Of a stretch of DNA of 64,000 nucleotides, positions 1 to 9,634 are shown piece after piece. The notes under the pieces are model-generated. The model did no database searches. It was not told where the DNA came from and was given only the letters and a program-made list of their open reading frames with translations. The stretch comes from Clostridium felsineum DSM 794 (lineage in GTDB: Bacteria; Bacillota; Clostridia; Clostridiales; Clostridiaceae), in assembly GCF_002006355.2 (NCBI RefSeq), contig NZ_CP096980.1:4154001-4218000 (forward strand), written 5' to 3'. The position numbers and the translations under genes were made by a program. Position 1 is the stretch's first letter. The number at the start of each line of letters is the position of its first letter.

Positions 1-1
1 A

Positions 2-322
2 GATGAAAATTTACCAACCGTACGACAACTAGCAGAAGATATTGGTGTAAATGCTATGACCGTCAATAAAGCATATACAATATTAAAAAATGAAGGCTTT
101 ATATCTATAGATAGGAGACATGGTGCAAAAGTTAAGGTATTAACTACTAATAATACTGATTTTCGTGAAAAGCTAGAAGAAGAACTAGCACTAGTTATTT
201 CAGAAGCTGGGCTTAAAGGTGTAAGTAAAACTGATTTCATAAACATCTGTAACAAATTATTCAATGAAATGAACGGTATCAAAGGGCTGATAAATCCAAC
301 CTTAAATATTGATACTATATAA
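2..322 (+). CDS. GntR-family (YtrA-like) transcriptional regulator, 5' truncated by window edge
   Basis: The reading frame is open from base 2, so the gene starts outside the window; the internal ATG at 56 lies inside the helix-turn-helix and is not the start. The visible protein begins in the winged helix (LPTVRQLAEDIGVNAMTVNKAY, then a short wing ending DRRHGAKV), the signature of GntR DNA-binding domains. Only about 70 residues follow the wing, too short for an FCD or UTRA ligand domain, which fits the compact YtrA subfamily. YtrA regulators commonly sit first in operons with membrane or ABC proteins and repress them. The next gene starts 31 bp downstream on the same strand, so the two are probably co-transcribed. 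The effector is unknown. Confidence 0.85.
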   Translation, partial: DENLPTVRQLAEDIGVNAMTVNKAYTILKNEGFISIDRRHGAKVKVLTTNNTDFREKLEEELALVISEAGLKGVSKTDFINICNKLFNEMNGIKGLINPTLNIDTI

Positions 323-353
323 ACTTTCGCTTTATTAAGGAGAGGATTTTATA

Positions 354-1724
354 ATGGAAACTATCATTATATTAATTGTAGGTGTTATAGTACTACTATG
401 TGAAATTATTTCATTTGCAGCATGTTCACATGAAAATGGAAATATAATTTTTGGTGTAACACTTCCAAATAACCAATTAAAAAATAAATATATACAAAAT
501 TCAAAAAATGAATACAAGACTTTATATCATAAATACTTTTTAATAAGCATTTTAATTTTTCTTCCTATTTTATTTTTATTGAAGCTTCCCCCTTACAATA
601 TTATATATCTTTTAACATGGGCATTTATAGTAACATTTTATTGGGCATTAAAACCATATATTATTATTCATAAAAAGATAAAATCACTAAAAAAAGAAAA
701 TAGTTGGTTCTCTGGTACTACTCATGAAGTTACAATAGATACTAAGGCCTCAAGCTTAAAGAACAAAAAAGTTATATCAATATATTGGCTTATTGGTTCA
801 TTTTTAATAACCTTACCTTGTTTCTATATAGTGAGAACAACTTTTATTCTAATCCCTATAGTTGATTTAACTACAAAAGTAATACTTATTTTTATATATC
901 TTTATACTAAAAAGCTGAAAACCAAAATATATAGTGAAAATAGCACCGTAAACGTAGCTTTAAATTGTGAACGCCAAAGAATTTTAACTGCCTCCATAAT
1001 TATATTCTCCTATGTAGATAGTTTAAATGTTCTAGTGCTAAGTGTAATAATTTCTAATGTACAATTATATAATACAATCTTATTAGTTTCATGTTCTACA
1101 ATTCCACCTATTTTAATTCTTCTGCTGTTCATATATTACTACAATAAATTTAGAAAACTTAAATTAGATCTTCTAAGTAAAGATGATAAACCTGTTATTG
1201 TAGACGATGATGAATATTGGAAATACGGTTTAATCTATTATAACCCTAATGATAATTCTCTTTTAGTTGAAAAAAGGGCTGGAATAGGTATGACCTTTAA
1301 CTTTGCCAAAAGATCAGCAAGAGCCTTTATGTATTTTATAGCTGCCTTTTTAGTTGGAATTATTATTTTTATTTTTACCATAGGCTTCATTCAAGATTCA
1401 TATAGTCCTACACTTAATGTTTATAAAAATGAAATAAAAATAAATTGTTCTATGTACTCTACAAGCTTTAACAAATCAAATATTCTTAAAATATCATTAA
1501 TACAAGATAGTCCTCATGGCTTTAAAACCAATGGAATAGGTACAGATACATATTCCAGAGGACACTATGATATAAATGATTATGGTACATCCATGGTTTA
1601 TGTATTTAATAACAAGCCTCCTTATATAGTTTTCAAATTAAAGGATGGAAGTTATGTATTTTTCAATTATAAAAGCAAATCTGATACTTTAAGATTATAT
1701 AATAAATTAAAAAATAAAATGTAG
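354..1724 (+). CDS. Multi-pass membrane protein, DUF5808/DUF1648-like
   Basis: The protein has 456 residues. Hydrophobic stretches sit at the N-terminus, near residues 62-100, near 145-190, near 215-265 and near 325-350, so several membrane passes are likely. A motif near residue 290 (YWKYGLIYYNPNDNSLLVEK, then GIGMTFNFA) matches what I recall of DUF5808, found in clostridial and bacillar membrane proteins. About 100 residues follow the last membrane segment and are probably extracytoplasmic. The start has a good AGGAG site and follows a GntR/YtrA-type regulator by 31 bp, a common pairing. Function is not established; a link to envelope stress or peptide defence is only inferred from the regulator. 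A strong terminator follows the stop. Confidence 0.7.
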   Translation: METIIILIVGVIVLLCEIISFAACSHENGNIIFGVTLPNNQLKNKYIQNSKNEYKTLYHKYFLISILIFLPILFLLKLPPYNIIYLLTWAFIVTFYWALKPYIIIHKKIKSLKKENSWFSGTTHEVTIDTKASSLKNKKVISIYWLIGSFLITLPCFYIVRTTFILIPIVDLTTKVILIFIYLYTKKLKTKIYSENSTVNVALNCERQRILTASIIIFSYVDSLNVLVLSVIISNVQLYNTILLVSCSTIPPILILLLFIYYYNKFRKLKLDLLSKDDKPVIVDDDEYWKYGLIYYNPNDNSLLVEKRAGIGMTFNFAKRSARAFMYFIAAFLVGIIIFIFTIGFIQDSYSPTLNVYKNEIKINCSMYSTSFNKSNILKISLIQDSPHGFKTNGIGTDTYSRGHYDINDYGTSMVYVFNNKPPYIVFKLKDGSYVFFNYKSKSDTLRLYNKLKNKM

Positions 1725-1756
1725 ATGAATAAACAAAATCCATCTACATTTTTTCT
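1718..1756 (+). terminator. Intrinsic terminator after the DUF5808 gene
   Basis: A perfect 10-bp stem (1718-1727 with 1741-1750) with a 13-nt loop is followed by a run of T. The stem overlaps the last codons of the upstream gene. The peptidase gene converges on it, and the A-rich left side could also end that transcript. Confidence 0.8.
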
Positions 1757-1767
1757 TTATTTATTTT

Positions 1768-4698
1768 CTATTCAAACACATTTATAAGCTTTCCAAATAT
1801 CTGTTTGTTTTCTGCTATTTTAGCATCATTTCCAAGTACACATATATAGTTTTTACTCATAACCTCTTTCAGCATCTTAGCATAAGCCTTAATGTCTTCT
1901 TTCTTTGTACTTAAAATTTCGTCTCTTTCCTTTTGTATATCCTCATAAGTTAATTTGTTGAAATAATATGAATCTGACTTTGTTCCAATTTGACTAGGTA
2001 AAAGTGGTCTATCTATAGTTGATATTGTTCCTAGTATACTCTTAGTCATTTCGTAATCATCAACTTCAAAATTTTCAATATACTTATACACATCATCATA
2101 TATTTTAAGAGTCTCAGCTAAATTTGGATCTCTGTAAGATACAAAGAATACATTTCCATTTCTTAGTATATAAGAAGAACACCCATAAGCTCCTCCCATT
2201 ACTCTAACATTATTCCACAAATAGCTTAAGCTTATTATGCTATTAAGAACCTTCATTTTTCCTGAATACTCATATCCAAGTCTTCTAAAATTAAAACCTT
2301 TAGCAGCATATTGAACTTTGCTTGAAGTAATTAATCCTTCATTAATAGATTGAGCAAATTTATTGTACTCTTCTGGTTTTTCAGGAACTTCAAGACTTTT
2401 AAGTTCAAGTTTTGAAAGTTCTCCCTTAAACTTATCATAAATCTCATTGTTACCTGTTACACTTATTATAACTTTATCCTTATTAAATAGCACGTCACAT
2501 ATATCTTTTAATTTTTTCTTTACTTCATTGAATTTCTCACTAAAATTTTCATCTAAATTACATATAAATTTGTAAAAACTAATTCCATTAAGTCTTTCAC
2601 TATATTCTCCTGATGGTGAGAAATAAGATTTAAGTCTTAAGGATGATATGGAATTTCCACTTTGATTTATAATCATTTCAAATCTGGATCTCATTTCTTG
2701 AATTATTTCTCTCAACCTATTTTCATCGTCAAATAAACTATGATGCATTATTTCATTTATTAAACTAATTGCATCTGGAACTTTATCTATTATAACTTTA
2801 GTTTTACAAACAAATTTTGTAGTATAATCCTTGTCATCATCCTTTGCTGTAAACAAAGCATTTTCAAAGCTTATATCTCCTGTTTTAATATTTATTTCAT
2901 TTGCCAATTCCTCATATTTATACTTTTGTGTATCTACTCTTCCCAGTATATTTTCAACAAGTCCAAGGTATGGTAAATCATCATACTTAATTACTCGAGA
3001 ATCAAAGTAAAATTTTAAATATAGTATTTTGTTTGTAAAAACATCATGATAAAGTACTTTTATTTTATCTTCTTCTCTCTCTTCAAGCGGAAGTTTCTCT
3101 ACTTCTTTATTAATATCTTCTAAAGAAAGCATTGGAATTTTTCTCAAATTTTCTTCTGTATCACCAGTAGTCTGTCTTTCCTTTAATTTTTTAGTATCTG
3201 AAATTATTTTGCTTAAATCCTCTTCCTTCATAGACTCTTTTAATTTAATTAATTCTTCATTTATTTTTTTACCCTTCTCTACTTCTACAGTTTTTGAAGG
3301 CTTAACAATTACTAAGCTACTATGATTTGAATTTATTAAATACTCTTCAATAAGTTTTTCAAAATAATTTTCTGTAAGAGCCTTTTTTATATTTTTAAGT
3401 GCTTCCTCAAATTTTAGATTATTAGTCGGCTGTGCATCATAAAGCCAACTATCCATAACTTTTATTCCATATCCAAGTCCTCTAGGATAGCTATGGTAAT
3501 CAGCTTCTCTGAGTTCAAATTCCCTTGTATTTATTGCAGCTTCTATAAGCTTTTTATCTATTCCGTTTTTCACTAAATCTTCTAATGTATCAAATACTAA
3601 CTTTTTAAATTCTTCCTTTTGACTTTCATTGGAATTTTTAGCTATCACACTAAAGTACGTTTGCTTTATACCATTATCATAAAGTCCAAAAACATCTTTT
3701 CCAAGACCTGCTTTTATTATTGCTTTTTTAAGAGGTGCTGCTTCACTTTCAAGAAGAATATATTCAAGAATATCAAATGCTAGATACTTCTCATTATCAG
3801 TTGGTGTACTTACCACAAAATTAAGACTTAAATATGTCTTATCCTTTTCATTTTCATCTTGAAGTATTGGATATTCATATACTGACTCAACTAATTTACC
3901 AATGGGTTTTTGTACCTCTATTTTAGAATCAACGTCTATTCTATCATAATTTTTCAAATAATTTTCATCAATGTATTGTAATTTTTCATCTAAATTCATA
4001 TCTCCATACAAATATATATAGCTGTTACTAGGGCTATAATATTTTTTATGTGAATTTATGAAATCTTCATATGTTAAATCAGGTATAACATCTGGATCTC
4101 CACCCGACTCAAAACCATAAGTTGTATCTGGGAAAAGTGAATTTTGAATTCTTCTCATAAGTACACCCTCTGGTGAAGAAAATGCACCTTTCATTTCATT
4201 ATACACAACACCCTTATAACTAATATTTTCATCCTTATTGTTTAACTCATAATGCCAACCTTCTTGCTGAAATATTTCTTCATATTTATATATATTAGGA
4301 TGAAAAACTGCATCAAGATATACATCCATTAAATTTAAAAAATCCTTATCATTTTTGCTTGCAACCGGATACATTGTTTTGTCACTAAAAGTCATGGCAT
4401 TCAAAAATGTATTTAATGATCCTTTTAAAAGTTCAACAAAAGGCTCCTTAACAGGATATTTGTCTGATCCGCATAGAACAGAATGTTCTAATATATGAAA
4501 AACTCCTGTACTATCCTTAGGTGGTGTTCTAAAACTAATTGAAAAAACCTTATTTGTATCTTCATTTTGTAAATATAGAAGCTTTGCTCCACTTTTTATA
4601 TGTTCAAAAATAAATGCTTTTGAATTTATTTCATTAACATCTTCTTCTCTTAAAAACTTAAAACCATGATATACGCTATCTTTTTTAAAACAATTCAC
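1768..4698 (-). CDS. M16C insulinase-family zinc metallopeptidase (presequence protease-like)
   Basis: The protein has 976 residues, the usual size of single-chain M16C peptidases (PreP, falcilysin, bacterial HypA-like). The inverted zinc-binding motif HILEH is visible near residues 67-71, with the distal glutamate expected in the helix near 150 (YNEMKGAFSSPEGV region). The rest shows the two-half clam-shell layout, with the M16C-associated linker around residues 460-540. No signal peptide is present, so it should be cytoplasmic and degrade short peptides. The start is GTG at 4698 with AGGAG nine bases upstream. It appears monocistronic. The substrate is unknown. Confidence 0.88.
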   Translation of the reverse strand: MNCFKKDSVYHGFKFLREEDVNEINSKAFIFEHIKSGAKLLYLQNEDTNKVFSISFRTPPKDSTGVFHILEHSVLCGSDKYPVKEPFVELLKGSLNTFLNAMTFSDKTMYPVASKNDKDFLNLMDVYLDAVFHPNIYKYEEIFQQEGWHYELNNKDENISYKGVVYNEMKGAFSSPEGVLMRRIQNSLFPDTTYGFESGGDPDVIPDLTYEDFINSHKKYYSPSNSYIYLYGDMNLDEKLQYIDENYLKNYDRIDVDSKIEVQKPIGKLVESVYEYPILQDENEKDKTYLSLNFVVSTPTDNEKYLAFDILEYILLESEAAPLKKAIIKAGLGKDVFGLYDNGIKQTYFSVIAKNSNESQKEEFKKLVFDTLEDLVKNGIDKKLIEAAINTREFELREADYHSYPRGLGYGIKVMDSWLYDAQPTNNLKFEEALKNIKKALTENYFEKLIEEYLINSNHSSLVIVKPSKTVEVEKGKKINEELIKLKESMKEEDLSKIISDTKKLKERQTTGDTEENLRKIPMLSLEDINKEVEKLPLEEREEDKIKVLYHDVFTNKILYLKFYFDSRVIKYDDLPYLGLVENILGRVDTQKYKYEELANEINIKTGDISFENALFTAKDDDKDYTTKFVCKTKVIIDKVPDAISLINEIMHHSLFDDENRLREIIQEMRSRFEMIINQSGNSISSLRLKSYFSPSGEYSERLNGISFYKFICNLDENFSEKFNEVKKKLKDICDVLFNKDKVIISVTGNNEIYDKFKGELSKLELKSLEVPEKPEEYNKFAQSINEGLITSSKVQYAAKGFNFRRLGYEYSGKMKVLNSIISLSYLWNNVRVMGGAYGCSSYILRNGNVFFVSYRDPNLAETLKIYDDVYKYIENFEVDDYEMTKSILGTISTIDRPLLPSQIGTKSDSYYFNKLTYEDIQKERDEILSTKKEDIKAYAKMLKEVMSKNYICVLGNDAKIAENKQIFGKLINVFE

Positions 4699-4817
4699 TC
4701 AATATCACTCCTTAATTTAAATGCAAGAAACTTATGGCAATATATACATATTATAAAGTAACTCACCTTCACATTACAAGAATATTTACTATAATTAATA
4801 AAATATCCAAAAAAACT

Positions 4818-6401
4818 CTATAATTTTTTTATTTTTTCTAAAATACTATTATATTCTTTGTCTAACTCTTCTACATTATCCTTTTTAGAAGGTGCTGATA
4901 TTCTGCCAACTATTTCTGCTAATTTATTTTCTAAAATTATTTTTTTATCCCTATTACTTATATCTTCTTTTTTATCATTTTTCTTTTTTATATACTCACT
5001 ATATACTCCATTAAATTGCTCTAATTTATTATTTTTTATTACTATTATAGAGTCAGCAATTTTTTCAACGAATTTTCTATCATGAGATACAAAAAGTATT
5101 GTACCAGTATAATCTTTAAGTACTTCTTCTAATGCATTCATTGAATATATATCCAAATAATTTGTGGGTTCATCTAATATGAGCATATTACTTTCACTTA
5201 GTATTATCTTTGCAAATGAAGCCTTTACCCTCTCTCCTCCACTTAGTTCTGAAACTTTTTTGTATACATCTTCCTTTTTAAATAATAATCTTGCTAGTGT
5301 AAGTCTTACAAAGTTCTCATCGTAGACAGAACTCTCCATTATATTATTTAATATAGTTTTATCTTTTGAAAGCAAATCAAGTTCTTGGCTAAAATAGCCT
5401 ATACGAGCATTTTCTGATACAACTATATCCGTTTGAGAATTAATTATCATTTTAATAAGTGTTGTTTTTCCTGATCCATTACTTCCCAAAAGCGCAACCT
5501 TTGATCCATTCAATATATTGAAATCTGCATTTTCTAATATTATTTTTTTACCAAACCTCTTATTTATATTGTTTCCTTTTATAATTATTTTAGAATATAT
5601 TTTTTTAGAATACACAAAATCTATTTTTGATCTTTCTAATTTAATAGGTTTTTCCTTTACATTTAAATGCTTAATTCTTGTCTCTATAGATTTCCTTCTT
5701 CTATCTAGACTTGCCTTTTCCTTTTGCCCTCCCATTTTATGCAGTCTAGCTTCTGAATTTCCCATTCTTTTAGGTGCTCTATTTATAGACTTTGTTTTAT
5801 TCTCTATATTCTGTATACTTTCCTCAAGTCTTTTCTTTTCCTTTAAGTAACTTATATACTCAATTTCTTTTCTTTTCATTTCAAGACTTTTTTGCTTATA
5901 AAACTCAGTAAAATTCCCCTTATATTCAGTCACCTTTCCATTTTCAATTTCAATTATTTTATTGCATACTCTGTCTAAAAGCTTTCTATCATGAGATACT
6001 AAAATTATTGCTCCATTAAAATTAATAAGCTGCTTTTCTAATTTCACTACAGCATTTATATCAAGATTAGCTGTTGGTTCATCTGCTATTAACATATTTG
6101 CTTTCTTTTTAAAAGAATTTTCTATTTTTAATTTTGTTTTTTCCCCACCACTTAATTTCTCTTCATCATCTGAGTACTCTTCATTAAGCTGTGTTATATA
6201 TGAATAGCTAGTGCTTACTTTTAATATACCCTCTTCAGGTTTAATTTTTTCTGAAATTATATTCAAAAAAGTACTTTTTCCAGCACCATTAACACCTACT
6301 ACTCCTATCTTATCTCCACTATAAATCTTCAAATTTTCAATATTTAATATTAACTTATCCTTAAACCATTTTTTCAAATTTCTAATTTCTAAATATAACA
6401 A
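4818..6401 (-). CDS. ABC-F ATPase, antibiotic-resistance type (Vga/Lsa/CplR-like)
   Basis: The protein has 527 residues and two ABC domains with no membrane segments. It shows Walker A motifs GVNGAGKST near residue 36 and GSNGSGKTT near 300, and LSGGE signatures in both halves. The inter-domain linker (about residues 165-260) contains RAPKRMGNSEARLHKMGGQK, which resembles the tRNA-interacting arm of the Vga/Lsa/CplR class of ribosome-protection factors. The protein is shorter than housekeeping Uup/EttA proteins and has a short C-terminal extension. These proteins bind the ribosomal E site and dislodge lincosamides, streptogramins A or pleuromutilins. The start is TTG at 6401 with a strong AGGAGG site. 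The spectrum cannot be read from sequence; a clostridial CplR-type role is my best guess. Confidence 0.8.
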   Translation of the reverse strand: MLYLEIRNLKKWFKDKLILNIENLKIYSGDKIGVVGVNGAGKSTFLNIISEKIKPEEGILKVSTSYSYITQLNEEYSDDEEKLSGGEKTKLKIENSFKKKANMLIADEPTANLDINAVVKLEKQLINFNGAIILVSHDRKLLDRVCNKIIEIENGKVTEYKGNFTEFYKQKSLEMKRKEIEYISYLKEKKRLEESIQNIENKTKSINRAPKRMGNSEARLHKMGGQKEKASLDRRRKSIETRIKHLNVKEKPIKLERSKIDFVYSKKIYSKIIIKGNNINKRFGKKIILENADFNILNGSKVALLGSNGSGKTTLIKMIINSQTDIVVSENARIGYFSQELDLLSKDKTILNNIMESSVYDENFVRLTLARLLFKKEDVYKKVSELSGGERVKASFAKIILSESNMLILDEPTNYLDIYSMNALEEVLKDYTGTILFVSHDRKFVEKIADSIIVIKNNKLEQFNGVYSEYIKKKNDKKEDISNRDKKIILENKLAEIVGRISAPSKKDNVEELDKEYNSILEKIKKL

Positions 6402-6814
6402 AAAATCCCTCCTAAATAATATAAGAGAGAACTATCCAAACTAATATTTACTTAATTATATTACAAAATAGCTAAGCCATTAAAACTATACAGCTATAGT
6501 GCATGGGTAATTATTAAATTTATAATCCTCTCTAGAATTTTAAACACAACAAAAAAACATATCTGAATATATCCTTTTGTTTGATAACTTCTAAAAAAGA
6601 TTACTTTCGCACTATTTTAATACCTTACCCTTTCATTAATACTTACTTTTATTTTACATTTTTATTTTTTTGTTGTCAACTCAAGTTTCTTTTAACAATT
6701 TATCAATTATCTTTACTTTTTTTATCAAATCATCAATTTTGCTATGGACTTTTTTCTAAATGTGCTATATAATAAATATTGTAATAGTAATTAATAGAAA
6801 AGAGGTTAATAAAT
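6402..6814. other. Divergent intergenic region between ABC-F and CBS genes
   Basis: This region of 413 bases holds no convincing gene except possible leader elements. Minus-strand transcription into the ABC-F gene would cross a 10-codon open frame (6472-6504) and short complementary tracts (6424-6430 with 6527-6533) that could form a leader structure. The right end holds the promoter of the CBS gene. Confidence 0.4.
6745..6773 (+). promoter_or_regulatory. Sigma-A-like promoter for the CBS-domain gene
   Basis: TGGACT (6745-6750) and TATAAT (6768-6773) are separated by exactly 17 bases, about 40 bases before the start codon. The -35 matches four of six consensus positions and the -10 is perfect. 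Confidence 0.6.
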
Positions 6815-7216
6815 ATGAATATAGCGTTTTTTATAACACCAAAAACACAAGTTGTGTACGCAAAATTAACTTCTACATTAAGACAGGCATTTGAAAGAAT
6901 GAAATATTATAATTGTCATGAACTTATAATCCTAAATGACAAAGGGGAATATGTTGGATTCATTAGCAAAGAAGATATTATTAGAAAAATAAAAAATTCG
7001 CCTCAACTTCATTTTAAGGATTTTAATAAAGTTGGTATTTTAGATATAATTAAATACTTGATAAATAATCCCATAAATATAAATTATAATGTGGAGGATA
7101 TTCCTTTATCTATGAATGATACAGATTTTCTTCCAGTTGCAGATGACAGCAACAAATTTATAGGAATAGTTAAAAAAACTGACATACTAAATTATGAAAA
7201 ATCTTATGCTGTTTAA
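6815..7216 (+). CDS. CBS-domain pair protein
   Basis: This small cytoplasmic protein of 133 residues consists of two CBS motifs: residues 10-60 (LRQAFERMKYYNCHELIILN, then GEYVGFISKEDI) and residues 75-130 (ending FIGIVKKTDIL). CBS pairs bind adenosine nucleotides or c-di-AMP and usually regulate an attached or partner protein; here there is no attached domain. An AGAGG ribosome site lies nine bases before the ATG. The gene is monocistronic, with its own promoter and a strong terminator. The ligand and partner cannot be told from the sequence. Confidence 0.75.
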   Translation: MNIAFFITPKTQVVYAKLTSTLRQAFERMKYYNCHELIILNDKGEYVGFISKEDIIRKIKNSPQLHFKDFNKVGILDIIKYLINNPININYNVEDIPLSMNDTDFLPVADDSNKFIGIVKKTDILNYEKSYAV

Positions 7217-7367
7217 CTCATTTAAAATGTATCTATAATGTTCATTTTGAACCTTAAAAATCATCTTACTACACCTAAGTTGATTTCATTAAATTGTATA
7301 ACATTGCGAAAATACATTTACATTATATATACATTTTACTTGTTGAATAAATTTTTATAGTTCCTCT

Positions 7368-7407
7368 AAAAAAGGGAGTACATTTAAAAAAATATACTCC
7401 CTTTTTT
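7368..7407. terminator. Bidirectional intrinsic terminator between convergent genes
   Basis: A perfect 13-bp stem (7368-7380 with 7395-7407) has six A on the left and six T on the right. It can terminate the CBS gene on plus and the DUF4179 gene on minus, both of which end nearby. Confidence 0.85.
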
Positions 7408-7487
7408 ATTATTTTTTTATAAGCTCACCTTGCTGTGCACCTACACCACATTTTACAAATGCTTAAGTTTACTAAACACAAATTTTT

Positions 7488-8972
7488 TTAATTACCATAA
7501 TTATTTATAATCAATTCATCTACATTATAAATTAGTTTTTTATTAGCCCCTGTAATTACAAATCTCATTGGCCCATTATTTCTTTTATGATGTAAAGTTA
7601 TTTGAGCTGAAATAACAGCATTTTGAAAGCTATTAGTCTCTTTTTCACTAGTTGCTACATGCTTTTCAATTTCATTAAGATTAGGAACTTTTTTAACTAG
7701 CGAATTATACACGGCATCCCTAGAAATCTGATCTACAAATTTAACTTTATCACTTTTACATTGACTTTCAGAATAATTATTGAAAATATTTTTATTCGTA
7801 GTTTCTTCACAAATATTAGTTAAAACCTCATTATATATCCTATTATTTTTGCTGTATTCTATATTATATTGTATAGAATCTTTATTTTCTTTAATATGTG
7901 TTATTTTAAAGCTTTCACCATTATAACTAATTTCTATTGGAAGTTTATTTTTATCTATTTTATAGCTTTTATTAGAATCATTAGTTTTGTATTCTACATT
8001 TAAAGCAATTAATTTTATACCTATCTGACTTGGTTTTTTATAATATAATGATTTAAAACTCCTTGTCCCAAAAAAACCACTATTTTCTCCTACTCCATTT
8101 CTGACCTCTGAAAAAGACTTATTAGAACTAATCATTCCTTCAAAAGGGCCATAACTTTCCCCCATAGAACCATCCACATAATTTCTACCTAATCTTATAG
8201 AAAACATAGGATTTACCATTGATATATCTTTATCTTTAGGAATAAATGTATAATCAAAATTGGTTGTAAACAAACCTATTCTAAGTGAATTAATCTTTAA
8301 AGTACCTACATCTAAAGAGTACTCCTTATTTACTGGTACTATTTTAGTTTCTTTTAAAGAAACCTTTGTTTTTAATACCCATTCCAGCTTTGTTGCCTTA
8401 TCTTTTCCATAGACAAAATCTTTAACTTTATCCACCATACCTTTAGAAGTATTTGTACCTTCATTTTTAATTGATTCAATGTCTATGCTAACTGGATTAT
8501 TTTTCACATATTCTACCTCACTGCTATCTAGACCAATAAAAAAAGATCTTTGTTTACTATTAGGATTTGAGTCAGAATACGTATAGGCAAATGCATTAAA
8601 TTTTTTATTGTCTTTATCTCCGAAACTAATCTTATTTATTGAATACTTTGAATCTGATACTTCATAAATAACTTCTATACCTGTTGTATCTGCAACAATC
8701 TCCTTAATATTAAAGGATACACCTTTATATTTAAAGATTTTATTCACTTTTGTAACATCATTATTTTTACGTGCCAAATCTATTGACTGTTTATATAAGA
8801 CATTATCATTATAATTTGAATAAGCAAATGTTGCTGCTGGCAAAATCACCAAAAAACTAATTATCACTGATACAACCTTATACATATGCCTTTTTTTATC
8901 TTTGTTCTTAACATGATTTATTAAACTCTTTTCAACGTTGTCCATTAAATTTTCTGGTATAATAGTATTCAT
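7488..8972 (-). CDS. DUF4179-family membrane protein, probable anti-sigma factor
   Basis: The protein has 494 residues. A short cytoplasmic N-terminus (about 28 residues) is followed by one membrane segment (residues 30-50) and a large extracytoplasmic part whose first half resembles DUF4179. The gene overlaps the ECF sigma gene by 41 bases, and the GGAGGGG ribosome site lies inside the sigma gene six bases before the ATG, so translation is coupled. This arrangement is typical of an ECF sigma factor with its membrane-bound regulator. There is no visible zinc-binding HxxxCxxC anti-sigma motif in the short N-terminus, so the inhibitory mechanism is not obvious. Confidence 0.7.
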   Translation of the reverse strand: MNTIIPENLMDNVEKSLINHVKNKDKKRHMYKVVSVIISFLVILPAATFAYSNYNDNVLYKQSIDLARKNNDVTKVNKIFKYKGVSFNIKEIVADTTGIEVIYEVSDSKYSINKISFGDKDNKKFNAFAYTYSDSNPNSKQRSFFIGLDSSEVEYVKNNPVSIDIESIKNEGTNTSKGMVDKVKDFVYGKDKATKLEWVLKTKVSLKETKIVPVNKEYSLDVGTLKINSLRIGLFTTNFDYTFIPKDKDISMVNPMFSIRLGRNYVDGSMGESYGPFEGMISSNKSFSEVRNGVGENSGFFGTRSFKSLYYKKPSQIGIKLIALNVEYKTNDSNKSYKIDKNKLPIEISYNGESFKITHIKENKDSIQYNIEYSKNNRIYNEVLTNICEETTNKNIFNNYSESQCKSDKVKFVDQISRDAVYNSLVKKVPNLNEIEKHVATSEKETNSFQNAVISAQITLHHKRNNGPMRFVITGANKKLIYNVDELIINNYGN

Positions 8973-9486
8973 TTTTTACCCCTCCACTCTTACCTCTTAA
9001 AAAATTCAAAGTTCTATATATTCTAGTTTTAGCAGTACTTAAAGGTATGTCCATTATATCTGCCACTTCTTGTATTGAGTAATCTTTTAAATATCTTAGA
9101 ACTAATATCTCCCTTTCATCCTTTTTCAATTTATTTAAAAGTCCCTCAATAATAATCTTATCTTCAATAGCATTATAGGAAAATACATCTCTTATTTCAT
9201 TTAATTCCTCTTCTGTGGATGCATTTATCCTTCTCTTTAAGCTTTTTCTACAAGTATTTATAAGAATTGAAGTATACCAACTAAAAAATTTATTATCATC
9301 CTTAAGTTGTTTAATTTTATCAAAGGCCTTTATAGCAGCTTCTGATATACAATCCTCAGCATCATAAGAGTTCTCAGTATATGTAAAAGAAATCTTATAA
9401 ATAAATTCTTCTCTTTCCCTTAAAAGCTTCATGAAAGAGGAAATATCTCCCTTTTTACTTTTTTTAACTAAAATCTTTACGTCCAT
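8932..9486 (-). CDS. ECF-type RNA polymerase sigma factor
   Basis: The protein has 184 residues. Region 2 lies near residues 20-90 (YDAEDCISEAAIKAFDKIKQ and the FFSWYTSILINTCR region). Region 4 lies near residues 110-165 (EREILVLRYLKDYSIQEVAD, then STAKTRIYR), a canonical helix-turn-helix for -35 recognition. It fits the SigV/SigW-like group of Firmicutes. It is co-transcribed and translationally coupled with the DUF4179 membrane protein, so it is probably released by an envelope signal. I could not identify a target promoter with confidence. Confidence 0.88.
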   Translation of the reverse strand: MDVKILVKKSKKGDISSFMKLLREREEFIYKISFTYTENSYDAEDCISEAAIKAFDKIKQLKDDNKFFSWYTSILINTCRKSLKRRINASTEEELNEIRDVFSYNAIEDKIIIEGLLNKLKKDEREILVLRYLKDYSIQEVADIMDIPLSTAKTRIYRTLNFLRGKSGGVKNEYYYTRKFNGQR

Positions 9487-9582
9487 TTCTTACCTTCTTT
9501 CAAATGCTGCAGCACATTCATTTTACATATGTTAGATAAATAAGTAATATAAAAAGTTTCAAATATATAAGTTGTAATAAAA

Positions 9583-9617
9583 TAAAGCTGCGCCAAAATT
9601 ATTTCAGCACAGCTTTA
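9583..9617 (-). terminator. Intrinsic terminator after the polysaccharide deacetylase gene
   Basis: An 8-bp perfect outer stem (9583-9590 with 9610-9617) extends inward with imperfect GC pairs. Read on minus, it is followed by an AT-rich tract with several T. Confidence 0.65.
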
Positions 9618-9634
9618 CTTAAAGTTTAAAAATG

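Noticed and set aside
6581..6772. 63-codon plus-strand frame of hydrophobic, Phe/Tyr-rich composition
   Set aside because: It has no ribosome site, overlaps the promoter of the CBS gene, and its composition is what AT-rich noncoding DNA gives.
7217..7367. Possible RNA gene after the CBS protein gene
   Set aside because: I found no promoter or stable fold apart from the terminator at 7368-7407.
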